Below, piece after piece: positions 1 through 12,819 of a stretch of 64,000 nt of DNA. A program made the translations under genes and the position numbers. The stretch is from Acinetobacter wuhouensis (lineage in GTDB: Bacteria > Pseudomonadota > Gammaproteobacteria > Pseudomonadales > Moraxellaceae), in NCBI RefSeq assembly GCF_001696605.3, contig NZ_CP031716.1, positions 2,294,001 to 2,358,000 on the forward strand, in the 5' to 3' direction. Position 1 is the stretch's first letter; the number at the start of each line of letters is the position of its first letter. The notes beneath the pieces were generated by a model. The model was not told the origin of the DNA. It worked only from the letters and a program-made list of their open reading frames with translations, and ran no database searches.

Positions 1-346
1 TACCATCCAAGGGTGACAAATGCCCACCCAAAACATGATATTTCCCTTTAAAACTACCACTTTGTTCAATTGCCATAACATCAGCCGGCGACTCAACCAC
101 ACAAAGCAACTGGTCATCACGCTCTGTAGAACAGCAAATATCACAGACTTCATTTTCAGTCAGTGAATGGCAAATACCGCATTCATGAATATAAGAAGTT
201 GCTTCATTCAACGCATGCGCCAAACCAATCGCACCTTCTTTATTCTTCATGATTAAATGCAATGCCATACGTTGAGCCGATTTTGGCCCAACACTTGGCA
301 ATATTCGTAAGGCTTGTACGAGCTGATCGAAACGGTCGCTAAACAC
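1..346 (-). CDS. recR: Recombination mediator RecR, N-terminal part (cut by window edge)
   Basis: RecR acts with RecO (and RecF) to load RecA on gapped single-stranded DNA in the cytoplasm. The first 115 codons are present and the gene runs off the left edge. It opens with V-F-S-D-R-F-D-Q from a GTG start, then the helix-hairpin-helix region ([16 protein letters not shown], about residues 16-31). A four-cysteine zinc motif follows (Cys56, Cys59, Cys68, Cys71), and the Toprim domain begins near residue 79. It starts 10 bases after ybaB, the usual ybaB-recR pairing, so the two are probably cotranscribed. The GTG start is chosen because it gives the canonical N-terminus and no closer ATG exists. 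Confidence 0.95.
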   Translation of the reverse strand, partial: MFSDRFDQLVQALRILPSVGPKSAQRMALHLIMKNKEGAIGLAHALNEATSYIHECGICHSLTENEVCDICCSTERDDQLLCVVESPADVMAIEQSGSFKGKYHVLGGHLSPLDG

Positions 347-356
347 CTATACTTCC

Positions 357-686
357 TTAGAATAAACCTGAAAGACCTGGTGGTAAGCCCATACCTGAAT
401 TTGCAGCCTTCATTTTTTCTTCTGAAATCGCTTCAGCTTGACGTGCAGCATCATTCATTGCTGCAGCGATCAAATCTTCGATCATATCCGCATCATCTTG
501 CAAAAGTTCAGGATTGATTTCGATACGTTTAACCACGTTACGGCAAGTCATTGTTACTTTAACTAAACCGCCACCCGCTTCAGCATGAACTTCAGTTTGT
601 GCAAGCTCTTCTTTGGCTTTTTGTACGTTTTTTTCCATGTCTTTTTGCATGCGTTGAGCTTGCTGCATGAGCATATTAATGTTCAT
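357..686 (-). CDS. ybaB: YbaB/EbfC family nucleoid-associated protein
   Basis: This is a small (109 aa) DNA-binding protein of the YbaB/EbfC family, which binds DNA as a tweezer-like dimer. It has an N-terminal helix rich in Met, Gln and Lys (residues 1-35). A central beta region contains the family segment [10 protein letters not shown], and a second helix with many acidic residues follows. The C-terminus is Gly/Pro/Met-rich ([12 protein letters not shown]), typical of the family. It lies directly upstream of recR. In many bacteria dnaX precedes ybaB; here dnaX is about 20 kb away (20216-22375), so that part of the operon is split. Confidence 0.95.
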   Translation of the reverse strand: MNINMLMQQAQRMQKDMEKNVQKAKEELAQTEVHAEAGGGLVKVTMTCRNVVKRIEINPELLQDDADMIEDLIAAAMNDAARQAEAISEEKMKAANSGMGLPPGLSGLF

Positions 687-728
687 AAATTACTCCGAAC
701 AAAAGTCCTTTGATTCAAATACTAACTC

Positions 729-765
729 AATGGTTTAGATCAGACTCAATCCGATCTAAACCATT
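729..765. other. 13-bp stem-loop between metZ and ybaB
   Basis: A perfect inverted repeat, AATGGTTTAGATC (729-741) and GATCTAAACCATT (753-765), flanks an 11-nt loop. It lies 3' of metZ and 5' of ybaB, both on the minus strand. No T-run follows on the minus strand, so it is a weak terminator at best. It could equally be an attenuator or an mRNA-stabilising hairpin. Confidence 0.5.
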
Positions 766-797
766 TTCTAAAATTAATTCGTCAATTCGTGCCTATC

Positions 798-1985
798 TTA
801 AATTAAATCTAGGCCATGAGAAAGGTCACCAATAATATCATCGATGTTTTCCAAACCAACTGATACACGAATCAACCCTTCAACAATACCCGCTGCTTGT
901 TTAGCTTCCGCTGACATACGACCATGTGAAGTTGTCGCTGGATGTGTAATTGTTGATTTAGCATCACCTAAGTTACTAGTAATTGAAAGGAAACGAGTAT
1001 TATCAATGACGGTCCAAGCACCTTGACGTTCACCTTTTACAACAAATGATACAACACCACCAAAGCCTGATTGTTGCTTTTTAGCCAATTCATGACCTGG
1101 ATGATGTGGCAAGCCAGCAAAATAAACTTTTTCAACTTTTTCATGTTGATCTAGCCATTCTGCTAATTTTTGTGCACTTTCACAATGCGCTTTCATGCGC
1201 AGATTGAGAGTTTCTAAACCTTTTAAGAAGATCCATGCATTAAATGGACTCATCGAATTACCTAAGGTACGAATTACCCCGTTAATTTCTTCTACAAGCT
1301 TGTCTTTACCAACAACTGCACCACCAAGCGCACGACCTTGACCATCAATATATTTTGTTGATGAATATACGATTAAGTCTGCACCAAACTTAATCGGCTG
1401 CTGCAGCACAGGCGTACAGAATGTGTTGTCTACAGCGAATAATGCATCGTTTTCATGGGCAATATCCGCAATTGCCTGCATATCACCCACTTGAGCCAAT
1501 GGATTTGATGGCGTTTCAATAAACAATAAGCGTGTATTTGGACGAATCGCCTGTTTCCATCCTTCAAGATCATCTAAATCTACAAAAGTAACATCAACAC
1601 CAAACTTAACGACATATTTTTCAAATAATGAAATGATTGAACCAAATACAGCACGTGAACAGATTACATGATCACCAGCTTTTAAATATGCCATACACAC
1701 TGCATGCACAGCCGCCATACCTGAACTTGTTGCCACGGCACGTTCTGCGCCATCCATAATCGCCAAACGTTTTTCAAAAGTTTGAACTGTAGGATTGGTA
1801 TAACGTGAATAGGTATTCCCTTGAATTTCACCAGAAAATTTAGCAGCAGCATCAGCAGCGCTTTCGCATACAAATGATGAGGTTAAATAGATCGGCTCAC
1901 TATGCTCACCCTCAAAACCACGGGTATGCCCTGTACGAATGGCTAAAGTATCAAGTTGGTATTCAATGTCGTCGTGCTGGCTCAT
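798..1985 (-). CDS. metZ: O-succinylhomoserine sulfhydrylase (PLP enzyme)
   Basis: This enzyme makes homocysteine from O-succinylhomoserine and sulfide in methionine biosynthesis, in the cytoplasm. The 395-aa protein is a full-length Cys/Met-metabolism PLP enzyme. SRYTNPT lies near residue 60, ATSSGMAAVHA near 85-95, and the PLP-binding lysine is Lys211 in YSSTKYIDGQGR. The segment KYIDGQGRALGG and the overall length fit MetZ better than cystathionine gamma-synthase or beta-lyase, though the split inside this family is made by similarity. The start is ATG at 1985. I saw no SAM riboswitch in the 123 bp upstream. Confidence 0.9.
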   Translation of the reverse strand: MSQHDDIEYQLDTLAIRTGHTRGFEGEHSEPIYLTSSFVCESAADAAAKFSGEIQGNTYSRYTNPTVQTFEKRLAIMDGAERAVATSSGMAAVHAVCMAYLKAGDHVICSRAVFGSIISLFEKYVVKFGVDVTFVDLDDLEGWKQAIRPNTRLLFIETPSNPLAQVGDMQAIADIAHENDALFAVDNTFCTPVLQQPIKFGADLIVYSSTKYIDGQGRALGGAVVGKDKLVEEINGVIRTLGNSMSPFNAWIFLKGLETLNLRMKAHCESAQKLAEWLDQHEKVEKVYFAGLPHHPGHELAKKQQSGFGGVVSFVVKGERQGAWTVIDNTRFLSITSNLGDAKSTITHPATTSHGRMSAEAKQAAGIVEGLIRVSVGLENIDDIIGDLSHGLDLI

Positions 1986-2108
1986 TTCAACTACTCAGTC
2001 CTAAAACTGCCTTTGTAAAATATTGCCAACATTTTGAGCGTCCAATGTATTTAAGGTCAAGGTAAAATGTAAAATTATCGCTTACACTTCGGACAAATCT
2101 GCTTAAAA

Positions 2109-3218
2109 ATGAGACAAACATCGCTTATGGCAAGAGTATCGACAAAGTTTCAAGAACGAAAGGCTAAATTAAAAAATCTGTCTACGCGAATTTTTAATGG
2201 AAAGTCACTCGTCCTCTCACAAAGTACACCTTATGATGTGATTGCTGAACACGATCAAACCAAGGTGCGCTTCTACGCAGCCCCTGAAAAAAAATTTAAA
2301 GAACCACTCGTCTTTACTGCTCCCTTATCTATCAATATGGCGATTTATGACTTATATCCATATCGTTCATTGATTAAATATTATACCGAACAAGGTTTTG
2401 ATGTTTATTTACTAGATTGGGGAAAACTAACTTTCCAAGATAGACACTTAAACTTCTTATATTTTATTGATGAATCAATGCCTTATTGTATTGAAAAAAT
2501 TCGTGAACATTCTCAAAGTGAACAAATTTCATTACATGGTTGGAGTATGGCAGGCATTTTTGTATTGCTTTATACCGCGATGCAAACGCCGAATTATGTT
2601 AAAAATTTAATCGTTCTTGCAAGTCCAATTGACAGTTATGCCTCTGGTGGCATTGGTAAACTCTATAAAAGAATAAATAGTTTAATTATTAAAAATAAGA
2701 AAATTAAAGATACCCTATACAAAGGTGGTTTACCCAAAAAATTCATTCATTCACCAGGTCTTTTAAATGCTATTGGCTTTAAAATTTTAGACCCTAAAGG
2801 TTGGTATGAAGGTCATAAGCAGTTACTTCTTAATCTTGATGATAAAGAACTGTTACATGAGCATGCGACACTTGGCAATTTTTTAAATCATATGGTGGAT
2901 TATCCAGGCGGTATTAATCAAGATATGTTGTTTAATGTCTGGCTACAAAATCCATTAAAAAATGGCTCAATCCAACTTAGTAGCAACATCATCGAGCTTA
3001 AAAATATCAATTGTTCACTCTTGGTCGGTGCTGGTAAAGGTGACCAAATGGTAACAGCAAATGCAGTTAAGCCTTTAAGCGAATTGACAAATAGTACTGA
3101 TGTCACGTTTACTCTTATTCCTGGAGGACATTTAGGTTTGATGTCGAGTCAAAAAAGTGCCGATGAATTTTGGCCTAAAATGTCTGAATGGTTAGCACAA
3201 CGATCAAGCAAAATTTAA
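2109..3218 (+). CDS. PHA-synthase-like alpha/beta hydrolase with serine nucleophile
   Basis: The 369-aa protein has the layout of short PhaC-type alpha/beta-fold proteins. The strand-turn region YLLDWG lies near residues 100-105. The nucleophile elbow is GWSMAG with Ser146, and the likely acid and base are Asp312 (AGKGDQM) and His341 (GGHLG). True polyhydroxyalkanoate synthases have Cys in a G-x-C-x-G-G box; here it is Ser and the box is altered, so an esterase or thioesterase role is as likely as polymer synthesis. No signal peptide is seen. A second in-frame ATG at 2127 could be the start. It lies 21 bases before the next dehydrogenase gene and is probably cotranscribed with it. Confidence 0.7.
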   Translation: MRQTSLMARVSTKFQERKAKLKNLSTRIFNGKSLVLSQSTPYDVIAEHDQTKVRFYAAPEKKFKEPLVFTAPLSINMAIYDLYPYRSLIKYYTEQGFDVYLLDWGKLTFQDRHLNFLYFIDESMPYCIEKIREHSQSEQISLHGWSMAGIFVLLYTAMQTPNYVKNLIVLASPIDSYASGGIGKLYKRINSLIIKNKKIKDTLYKGGLPKKFIHSPGLLNAIGFKILDPKGWYEGHKQLLLNLDDKELLHEHATLGNFLNHMVDYPGGINQDMLFNVWLQNPLKNGSIQLSSNIIELKNINCSLLVGAGKGDQMVTANAVKPLSELTNSTDVTFTLIPGGHLGLMSSQKSADEFWPKMSEWLAQRSSKI

Positions 3219-3239
3219 AAGCAGGCTTAAGAGAGAATT

Positions 3240-4112
3240 ATGAGTACAACAGTTGCATTTATTGGATTAGGCGCGATGGGTTACCGCATGGCAGCGCATC
3301 TACCTAAACATTTCGATACGGTTTATGTATGGAACCGTAATTTCGAAAAGGCCAAACAACATGCAACAGAGTATGCTACGACAGCTGTTGAAATATCCCA
3401 AGCCGTACAAGCCGACATCATTTTTTCATGCTTACCGACCAGCTTAGATGTTGAGAATTTAATTCAAGATTTAGAAATTAAATCAGGTGCTATTTGGGTG
3501 GATTGTACTAGTGGTGTGCCTGAGTCTGCGCGTAAACTTGCTTCAACACTTGCTCAAAATAATGTTCAATTTCTTGATGCACCTGTGAGTGGTCAAACCA
3601 TTGGGGCAGAAAATGCCACATTGACCTTTATGGTTGGTGGTCAAAAAGAAGCCTATGAGCAAGCACTTCCTGCAATGCAAGCACTCGGTAAACTGATTAA
3701 ACATGTCGGAGATTCAGGTGCTGGCTTTGCAGTTAAAGCTGTGAATAATATGATGATGGCAGTACATCTGTGTGCCGCTGCTGAAGGTTTTACCACTTTA
3801 AAAGCACATGGTGTTAACTTAAATGAAGCTTTAGATTGTATTAATGCTTCCAGTGGTAAAAGTGGTGTAACTGAATCTGTTTTACCTCAACGTGTTTTCA
3901 ATCGAAGCTTTCCCCTCACCTTTGCACTCCCCTTACTTGCCAAAGATACTGGAATCGCTGTTGATTTAGTCCGTGAAGCCAAATTATCCACTCCAGTCAT
4001 CAGTTTGACTCAAAATTTAATCAATGTTGCCAATAATCTTGCCGAACCGGATAGTGATTTTTCGAGCGCTGTAAAAATGTACGAATCATGGAGTAAAATT
4101 ACATTAGATTAA
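3240..4112 (+). CDS. NAD(P)-dependent beta-hydroxyacid dehydrogenase family
   Basis: This is a member of the 3-hydroxyisobutyrate / tartronate semialdehyde reductase family (290 aa). The N-terminal Rossmann motif is FIGLGAMG (residues 8-14), followed by VWNR. The substrate-binding signature DAPVSG is at 113-118, the catalytic lysine is Lys166 (AVKAVNNMM), and Asn170 follows. The C-terminal helical domain is complete. Family members oxidise or reduce small beta-hydroxyacids; the substrate cannot be read from the sequence. It follows the PhaC-like gene by 21 bases in the same direction, with a GAGAGAATT ribosome-binding region before the ATG. Confidence 0.85.
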   Translation: MSTTVAFIGLGAMGYRMAAHLPKHFDTVYVWNRNFEKAKQHATEYATTAVEISQAVQADIIFSCLPTSLDVENLIQDLEIKSGAIWVDCTSGVPESARKLASTLAQNNVQFLDAPVSGQTIGAENATLTFMVGGQKEAYEQALPAMQALGKLIKHVGDSGAGFAVKAVNNMMMAVHLCAAAEGFTTLKAHGVNLNEALDCINASSGKSGVTESVLPQRVFNRSFPLTFALPLLAKDTGIAVDLVREAKLSTPVISLTQNLINVANNLAEPDSDFSSAVKMYESWSKITLD

Positions 4113-4192
4113 TTTTTCGCCATTGAATAATAATAGTTACACCCTATAATCTAATCAAGTGACACGTGAATATGTCAATTTGAGGTAATACA

Positions 4193-4459
4193 ATGAATAA
4201 GTATGTTATCGCGGCATTATCCGCTTTATCTATTTTTGTGGGTACACAAGCATTTGCTGACAATGCTCAGGAATGTAAAAAATTACAGGATGACTCCAAT
4301 GTCATTTATGCATCAAAAGGCTTCTGTTTTAAAGATCCTGAAGCAAAAGCTAAATATGGTAATGACAATTGTTATACAAGTAAGCCTAAATTTTCTGAAA
4401 AAGAGCAACAAAAACTTGACTCTATAAAGGAACGTCAGAAAGAATTGAATTGTAAATAA
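4193..4459 (+). CDS. Small exported YARHG-domain protein
   Basis: This 88-aa protein has a clear signal peptide (MNKYVIAALSALSIFVG, cleavage probably after TQAFA near residue 22), so the mature product of about 66 residues is periplasmic or surface-exposed. The mature part matches the YARHG domain pattern: YASKGFCFKDPEAKAKY, then a Lys/Phe-Ser-Glu segment and a C-terminal helix. Four cysteines (mature C-E-C-K, CF, CY and the penultimate Cys) could form disulfides. The function of YARHG domains is not known to me. It sits between the dehydrogenase and the HIT gene and has its own short upstream region. Confidence 0.7.
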   Translation: MNKYVIAALSALSIFVGTQAFADNAQECKKLQDDSNVIYASKGFCFKDPEAKAKYGNDNCYTSKPKFSEKEQQKLDSIKERQKELNCK

Positions 4460-4484
4460 CATTCGACAATTTAAGGAAATGAAT

Positions 4485-4901
4485 ATGGCTTACGATGATC
4501 AGAATATTTTTGCACGAATTTTACGGGGTGAACTTCCTGCAATAAAAGTATATGAAGATGATCAAGTCCTTGCTTTTATGGATATCATGCCACAAGCAGA
4601 TGGGCATACATTGGTGATTCCGAAGACACCCGCTGTAACTTTACTCGATTTAGATCCAGAAGCAGTTGCCTATACCATTAAAATTGTACAAAAAATAGCG
4701 CAAGCGATTGAAACAGGATTAGGGGTAACAGGCATTGTTTTAATGCAACTTTCTGGTACTTCTGCTGGACAAACAGTTCCGCATGTTCATTTTCATCTGA
4801 TTCCAAGTTCTGTTCATGAATTAGGAAAACATGCTATACAAATGGGTGATCAAGATAAAATTAAAGCTTTTGCTGAGAAAATTAAAGCTGCGCTCAACTA
4901 A
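4485..4901 (+). CDS. HIT family nucleotide hydrolase/transferase
   Basis: This histidine-triad protein has 138 aa from the chosen start. It has the N-terminal FARILRGELP segment, FMDIMPQADGHTLVIPK in the middle, and the catalytic triad HVHFHLIP (His100, His102, His104). HIT enzymes hydrolyse or transfer nucleotides from AMP-linked substrates such as AMP-lysine or Ap4A; the substrate here is unknown. The start was moved from ATG 4479 to ATG 4485. The AAGGA ribosome site at 4473-4477 is only 1 base from the first ATG but 7 from the second. A strong hairpin terminator follows. Confidence 0.9.
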   Translation: MAYDDQNIFARILRGELPAIKVYEDDQVLAFMDIMPQADGHTLVIPKTPAVTLLDLDPEAVAYTIKIVQKIAQAIETGLGVTGIVLMQLSGTSAGQTVPHVHFHLIPSSVHELGKHAIQMGDQDKIKAFAEKIKAALN

Positions 4902-4925
4902 AAAGTTAAATAATTAAATATCTTA

Positions 4926-4960
4926 AAAAAAGAGGCTCATCGAGTCTCTTTTTTATTTTT
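4926..4960 (+). terminator. Intrinsic terminator after HIT gene
   Basis: An A-run is followed by an AAGAG-g-CTC / GAG-t-CTCTT hairpin (one mismatch) with a 3-nt loop, then a T-rich tail. It ends the HIT transcript and insulates the porin gene. Confidence 0.75.
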
Positions 4961-5123
4961 GAAAACATTCATATAAATTTCGTCATTAAACTGTCATTTA
5001 TTCTTCACTTATATGTAACAAAGTTTGCAGATACTGCATGCAAGTTAGTAAGCAACTGAACGAAAGACTTACTAAATAAAAAAAGCAACAGCAAACCCTT
5101 GAACATGTTTTGGAGAAATCTCA

Positions 5124-6221
5124 ATGAAAAAAGTGCTACTCGCTGCAGCAATCGCCACTCTTAGCTTAAGCGCAGCTCAAGCAGCGCCTACATTGTATGG
5201 TAAGCTCAACGTATCTTTAGATCAAATTGACAAAAATGGCTTTAAAGATGAAAGCGTTACAAAATTAAACTCTAACTCATCACGTATTGGTGTTAAAGGC
5301 GAAGAAAAATTAACTGATAAATTATCAGCTGTTTATTTAGCAGAATGGGCAATCTCTACTGATGGTTCTGGTTCAGATACTGACCTTAATGCGCGTAACC
5401 GTTTCCTAGGTGTAAAAGCTGATGGTGTTGGTACATTAAAATTTGGTAAGTATGACTCTTATTTAAAAACTGCTGCTGGAAGCAACCAAGATATTTTCAA
5501 CGATCACACTGAACTAGATATGACAGCTATCTTAGCTGGTGAAGATCGTCTAAATAACGTAATCGGTTTTGAATCTGATAAAAAATTACTTGGCGGTTTA
5601 GCATTTAACATCATGTTCCAACAAGGTGAAGAATCTGAAACTGCAAATAGCGCTACTTTAGGTAATAAAGGTAGCCGTAATGGTTTTGGCGACGGAATTT
5701 CTGGTTCGATTACTTACGACAATAAAGATTATGGTATCGCTGCTGCTGTAGCTGCAAACCATTCAATTGCATCGAAATACAGTGCCTACAACCTTTCTGG
5801 TGTCTACACTGATGCAGTACGTGTAACGGGTTCTATCGACTTAAAAACTGCAGGTATTGATGGTTTAGTATTTGGTGCTTTATGGCAAACAGCTCAACCG
5901 ACAGATGATACTGTTGCAACAAGCTCTGGTACTCCTGCTGTAGTAACATCTTATAAAGGTCTACAAGAAGATTCTTTTGGTGTAACTGCTGCATATGCGA
6001 TCCCGTCTACACCAATCAAATTAAAAGCTGAATATATCTCAGCAACAACAGAATCAAATGGTCGTGATGATCGTCAACAAGATATCTACGGTATTGGTGC
6101 TGATTACAACATCAATAAACAAGCACGTGTTTACGGTGTTGTAGCTCAACAAAAACGTGATTGGTTAGTAAAAGATGATAAGAAAACTGTGATCGGTTTA
6201 GGTATGGAATATAATTTCTAA
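5124..6221 (+). CDS. Outer-membrane porin (Gram-negative general porin type)
   Basis: The protein is a 365-aa beta-barrel porin. A signal peptide (MKKVLLAAAIATLSLSAAQA) is cleaved before APTLYGKLNVSLDQ, the classical first porin strand. The body alternates polar and hydrophobic residues, with many Gly-Asp-Asn turns. It contains NSNSSRIGVKGEEKL and RNRFLGVKADGVGTLKFGK, both typical of trimeric diffusion porins. It ends in YNF, the C-terminal aromatic signature recognised by the BAM machinery. It has its own promoter region of about 150 bp and a strong terminator, so it is monocistronic. Substrate preference cannot be inferred. Confidence 0.9.
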   Translation: MKKVLLAAAIATLSLSAAQAAPTLYGKLNVSLDQIDKNGFKDESVTKLNSNSSRIGVKGEEKLTDKLSAVYLAEWAISTDGSGSDTDLNARNRFLGVKADGVGTLKFGKYDSYLKTAAGSNQDIFNDHTELDMTAILAGEDRLNNVIGFESDKKLLGGLAFNIMFQQGEESETANSATLGNKGSRNGFGDGISGSITYDNKDYGIAAAVAANHSIASKYSAYNLSGVYTDAVRVTGSIDLKTAGIDGLVFGALWQTAQPTDDTVATSSGTPAVVTSYKGLQEDSFGVTAAYAIPSTPIKLKAEYISATTESNGRDDRQQDIYGIGADYNINKQARVYGVVAQQKRDWLVKDDKKTVIGLGMEYNF

Positions 6222-6244
6222 TACTGAACAAATCACAGTTAATA

Positions 6245-6277
6245 AAACGGTAAGTCTAGGCTTACCGTTTTTTTATT
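6245..6277 (+). terminator. Intrinsic terminator after porin
   Basis: A perfect 10-bp stem AAACGGTAAG / CTTACCGTTT with a 6-nt loop is followed by TTTT. Confidence 0.9.
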
Positions 6278-6302
6278 TAAAATTAAGTAAAAAATGCAAC
6301 GA

Positions 6303-6848
6303 CTAAATAACTAACTTTGTCCGAAATCCACGTGAAGAATAATAAGACTGCGCTCCATTATGGTATGTAAATACCTCTCCATAACGATAATCACAAAAAA
6401 TCGCACCTCCTAAACTCCTAATTGATTCAGGTGTTTGTACCCAGCTCGATGTTTTAAAATCAAAATGGAAAATAGATTGTAAATCGCGATATTCTTGCTC
6501 TGTTAGAAGTTGTGACCCAATTTGCTTTACACAAGAGATCACACTATTTTGGGGAACATGATCTTTTCGACTCTTTAACGCTTCATCATCATAACAAAAA
6601 CTTCTGCGTGGCTTAGGGCTTTCAACACTACAATCATAGAATGTAATGACATTAGATTTTGAATCCATGACAACAACATCAGGTTCACCACCCGTTTGCT
6701 CCATTTGAAATAAAGCATTCAATTTTTCAGGGTTTAGTAGTAATTGCTCATAAACCGATGCCCATTCTAGAGTAGAGTGACGAAACATATTCGCCTCAAA
6801 TCTCTTTTTTAGAAGCTCCAGAGTCTGATCTACCAATTCTTTATCCAT
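6303..6848 (-). CDS. DUF4256 family protein
   Basis: This 181-aa soluble protein has the recognisable DUF4256 pattern. It includes LKKRFEANMFRH (about 13-24), the strongly conserved QTGGEPDVVVMD (about 50-61), YDCSVESPKPRRSFCYD, and a C-terminal SLGGAIFCDYRYGEVFTYHNGAQSYYSSRGFR. No enzymatic function is known to me. The Glu/Asp, Cys, His and Arg clusters look like a small-molecule binding or catalytic site. It is convergent with the porin terminator and is the first gene beyond the distal end of the rRNA operon. It is probably transcribed alone. Confidence 0.75.
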   Translation of the reverse strand: MDKELVDQTLELLKKRFEANMFRHSTLEWASVYEQLLLNPEKLNALFQMEQTGGEPDVVVMDSKSNVITFYDCSVESPKPRRSFCYDDEALKSRKDHVPQNSVISCVKQIGSQLLTEQEYRDLQSIFHFDFKTSSWVQTPESIRSLGGAIFCDYRYGEVFTYHNGAQSYYSSRGFRTKLVI

Positions 6849-6916
6849 AATTTAATTCCAAAATAATGAATAACCCAATTTCGGTATCCTTTTGAAAGAC
6901 TACATTTAAAATAAGC

Positions 6917-7245
6917 CTACCATTTCTCAAATTGTAAATTATCAATATCCTCAATTTGAATCATGGCATCCAATTCGTGAACTATTTGTAATGCACCCAT
7001 CATTGTTGTATTTTTTGTATACGAACCATCAAGTTCAAGTATAGGAATATCAACCAAGATAGAATAATCTTGATTAACCATAAACTGTATACACAAATCA
7101 TTCTGATCAATAATTCCTAAAAAATTATCTTTAATTAACAAGATCTGTTTCATAAATTGAATTATTTCTTCTTTTGATGCAGTTACTTCATTATCAGCAA
7201 GAATTTCTTCACCTTCATAATCCGTAAAAAATATTGATATCGCAT
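6917..7245 (-). pseudogene. Small unknown gene, apparently frameshifted at a T6 tract
   Basis: The uninterrupted ATG reading frame is 78 codons (ATG at 7153), but coding-like sequence in the same frame continues upstream for 33 codons without any ATG, GTG or TTG. It includes TDYEGEEILADNEV. An ATG at 7245 lies in another frame, and the two join if one base is added to the six-T tract (A6 on the plus strand, 7226-7231). That would give a 109-aa protein beginning MRYQYFFTDYEGEE. The 78-aa part contains FLGIIDQNDLCIQFM and LVDIPILELDGSYTKN. The family is not recognised. It may be a decayed gene, a phase-variable tract, or a sequencing error. Confidence 0.5.
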
Positions 7246-7313
7246 TTTTATCTTAATTTGATTTATAAAATATAATATGTCACTGATAATATTTACAGTA
7301 CATAAATAATTTA

Positions 7314-7353
7314 AACAAAAAAACACCCCAATCTCTTTAAAGACTGGGGTGTT
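7314..7353 (-). terminator. rRNA operon terminator
   Basis: On the minus strand, AACACCCCA pairs with TGGGGTGTT around an inner TCT/AGA extension and a short loop. The stem is followed by a run of seven Ts. It lies about 10 bases beyond the 3' end of 5S rRNA. Confidence 0.9.
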
Positions 7354-7362
7354 GAATTTAAA

Positions 7363-7478
7363 AGCTGGCGATGACTTACTCTCACATGGGTAACCCCACA
7401 CTACCATCAGCGCTAAGAGGTTTCACTTCTGAGTTCGGGAAGGGATCAGGTGGTTCACTCTTGCTATTGTCGCCAGCA
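7363..7478 (-). rRNA. rrf: 5S ribosomal RNA
   Basis: This is a roughly 115-nt 5S rRNA read on the minus strand. The terminal helix is GCTGGCG at the 5' end pairing with CGCCAGC at the 3' end. The internal CCTGATCCCTTCCCGAACTC and GAAGTGAAAC segments are canonical for loops B and C. Ends are approximate to 1-2 bases. Confidence 0.95.
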
Positions 7479-7673
7479 AACTGTTTATGATTAATCACTT
7501 GGTCTTATTTAACTGTATTTACAGTGTGTGCCTAGCTTTGGTCAAATGAGTTATTAACAGGATAATTTGAGTTGGTAATTGTATCTAGCTTTTGAACTAA
7601 ATCAAGGTCAATCATTACTGATTGTTTGGTTTTGAATCGATTGATGCATACAACACAACTGTTTGGGTGTTGT

Positions 7674-10570
<2,897 letters not shown>

Positions 10571-10995
10571 ACCCCAAACAGTCGCTTGTTCCTACAAGTA
10601 GAACAATCAACATTACAGTTTGAAGTACTGTGCACCTAAGCACCGTACAGCTTCAATCTAAATTCATATACCAAAACGCTTGATTCAGTTTAATCGCTAG
10701 TAACTCAATTTCTCTTAATCATTCAAACATGTCACTTGCGTGTCATATTCTTATGTTTAATTGAAATGAGTATGAACAATTTATTTCAACTCAAATATAT
10801 TCTGTTAATGATTAACTACCATCTCGTCGATGCGTAGTAAACTGTGATAAATCACAGAAGTTAACAAGACGCGTATAATACGCCGACTTCTTATTAATTT
10901 CTATAATCTAGGACTTCGTTCGATTAAAGCCTGCGCAAAGCATAGCTTTTTGCTTAAATTTTAAGGAAAAGCGTTGCTTTTCTATTCTTAAAATT
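10571..10995 (-). other. 23S to tRNA-Ala spacer with processing stems
   Basis: This is the internal transcribed spacer of the rRNA operon. Next to tRNA-Ala (10956-10996) is a nested hairpin: outer arms AAATTTTAAG and CTTAAAATTT, inner arms GAAAAGC and GCTTTTC with a GTT loop. It is probably a cleavage signal for releasing the tRNA. Next to 23S, the plus-strand segment at 10559-10584 (contains CCCCAAACAGTCG) is the complement of the distal flank at 7660-7683 and forms the RNase III stalk. No open reading frame is credible here. Confidence 0.7.
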
Positions 10996-11071
10996 TGGTG
11001 GAGACTAGGAGAGTCGAACTCCTGACCTCCTGCGTGCAAAGCAGGCGCTCTACCAACTAAGCTAAGTCCCC
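10996..11071 (-). tRNA. alaT: tRNA-Ala (anticodon TGC)
   Basis: A 76-nt cloverleaf includes an encoded CCA end. The acceptor arm is GGGGACT / AGTCTCC, the D-arm contains AGTTGGTAGAGC, the anticodon loop is TTTGCAC, and the T-arm contains GTTCGACTC. It sits in the 16S-23S spacer, the usual partner of tRNA-Ile. Confidence 0.97.
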
Positions 11072-11144
11072 AGCTTAAGACCAATATATCTAATTTTCTG
11101 TATTCTATATTTAAACTCTCATTCAAATATTTCGTTAGTCAGAA

Positions 11145-11221
<77 letters not shown>

Positions 11222-11280
11222 TCAGATACATCAATGAAGAACAACTTGTTGTGGATTCTTACCAATCGTCAATCTTTCGT

Positions 11281-12819
<1,539 letters not shown>

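Noticed and set aside
1986..2108. SAM-II-type riboswitch upstream of metZ
   Set aside because: The gap is short and I could not find the conserved pseudoknot sequences.
7183..7407. 74-codon frame on the minus strand
   Set aside because: It overlaps 5S rRNA and the rRNA terminator. Its last 20 codons are the out-of-frame start of the broken small gene.
10908..11126. 72-codon frame across tRNA-Ala
   Set aside because: It is an artefact of the tRNA and its processing hairpin.
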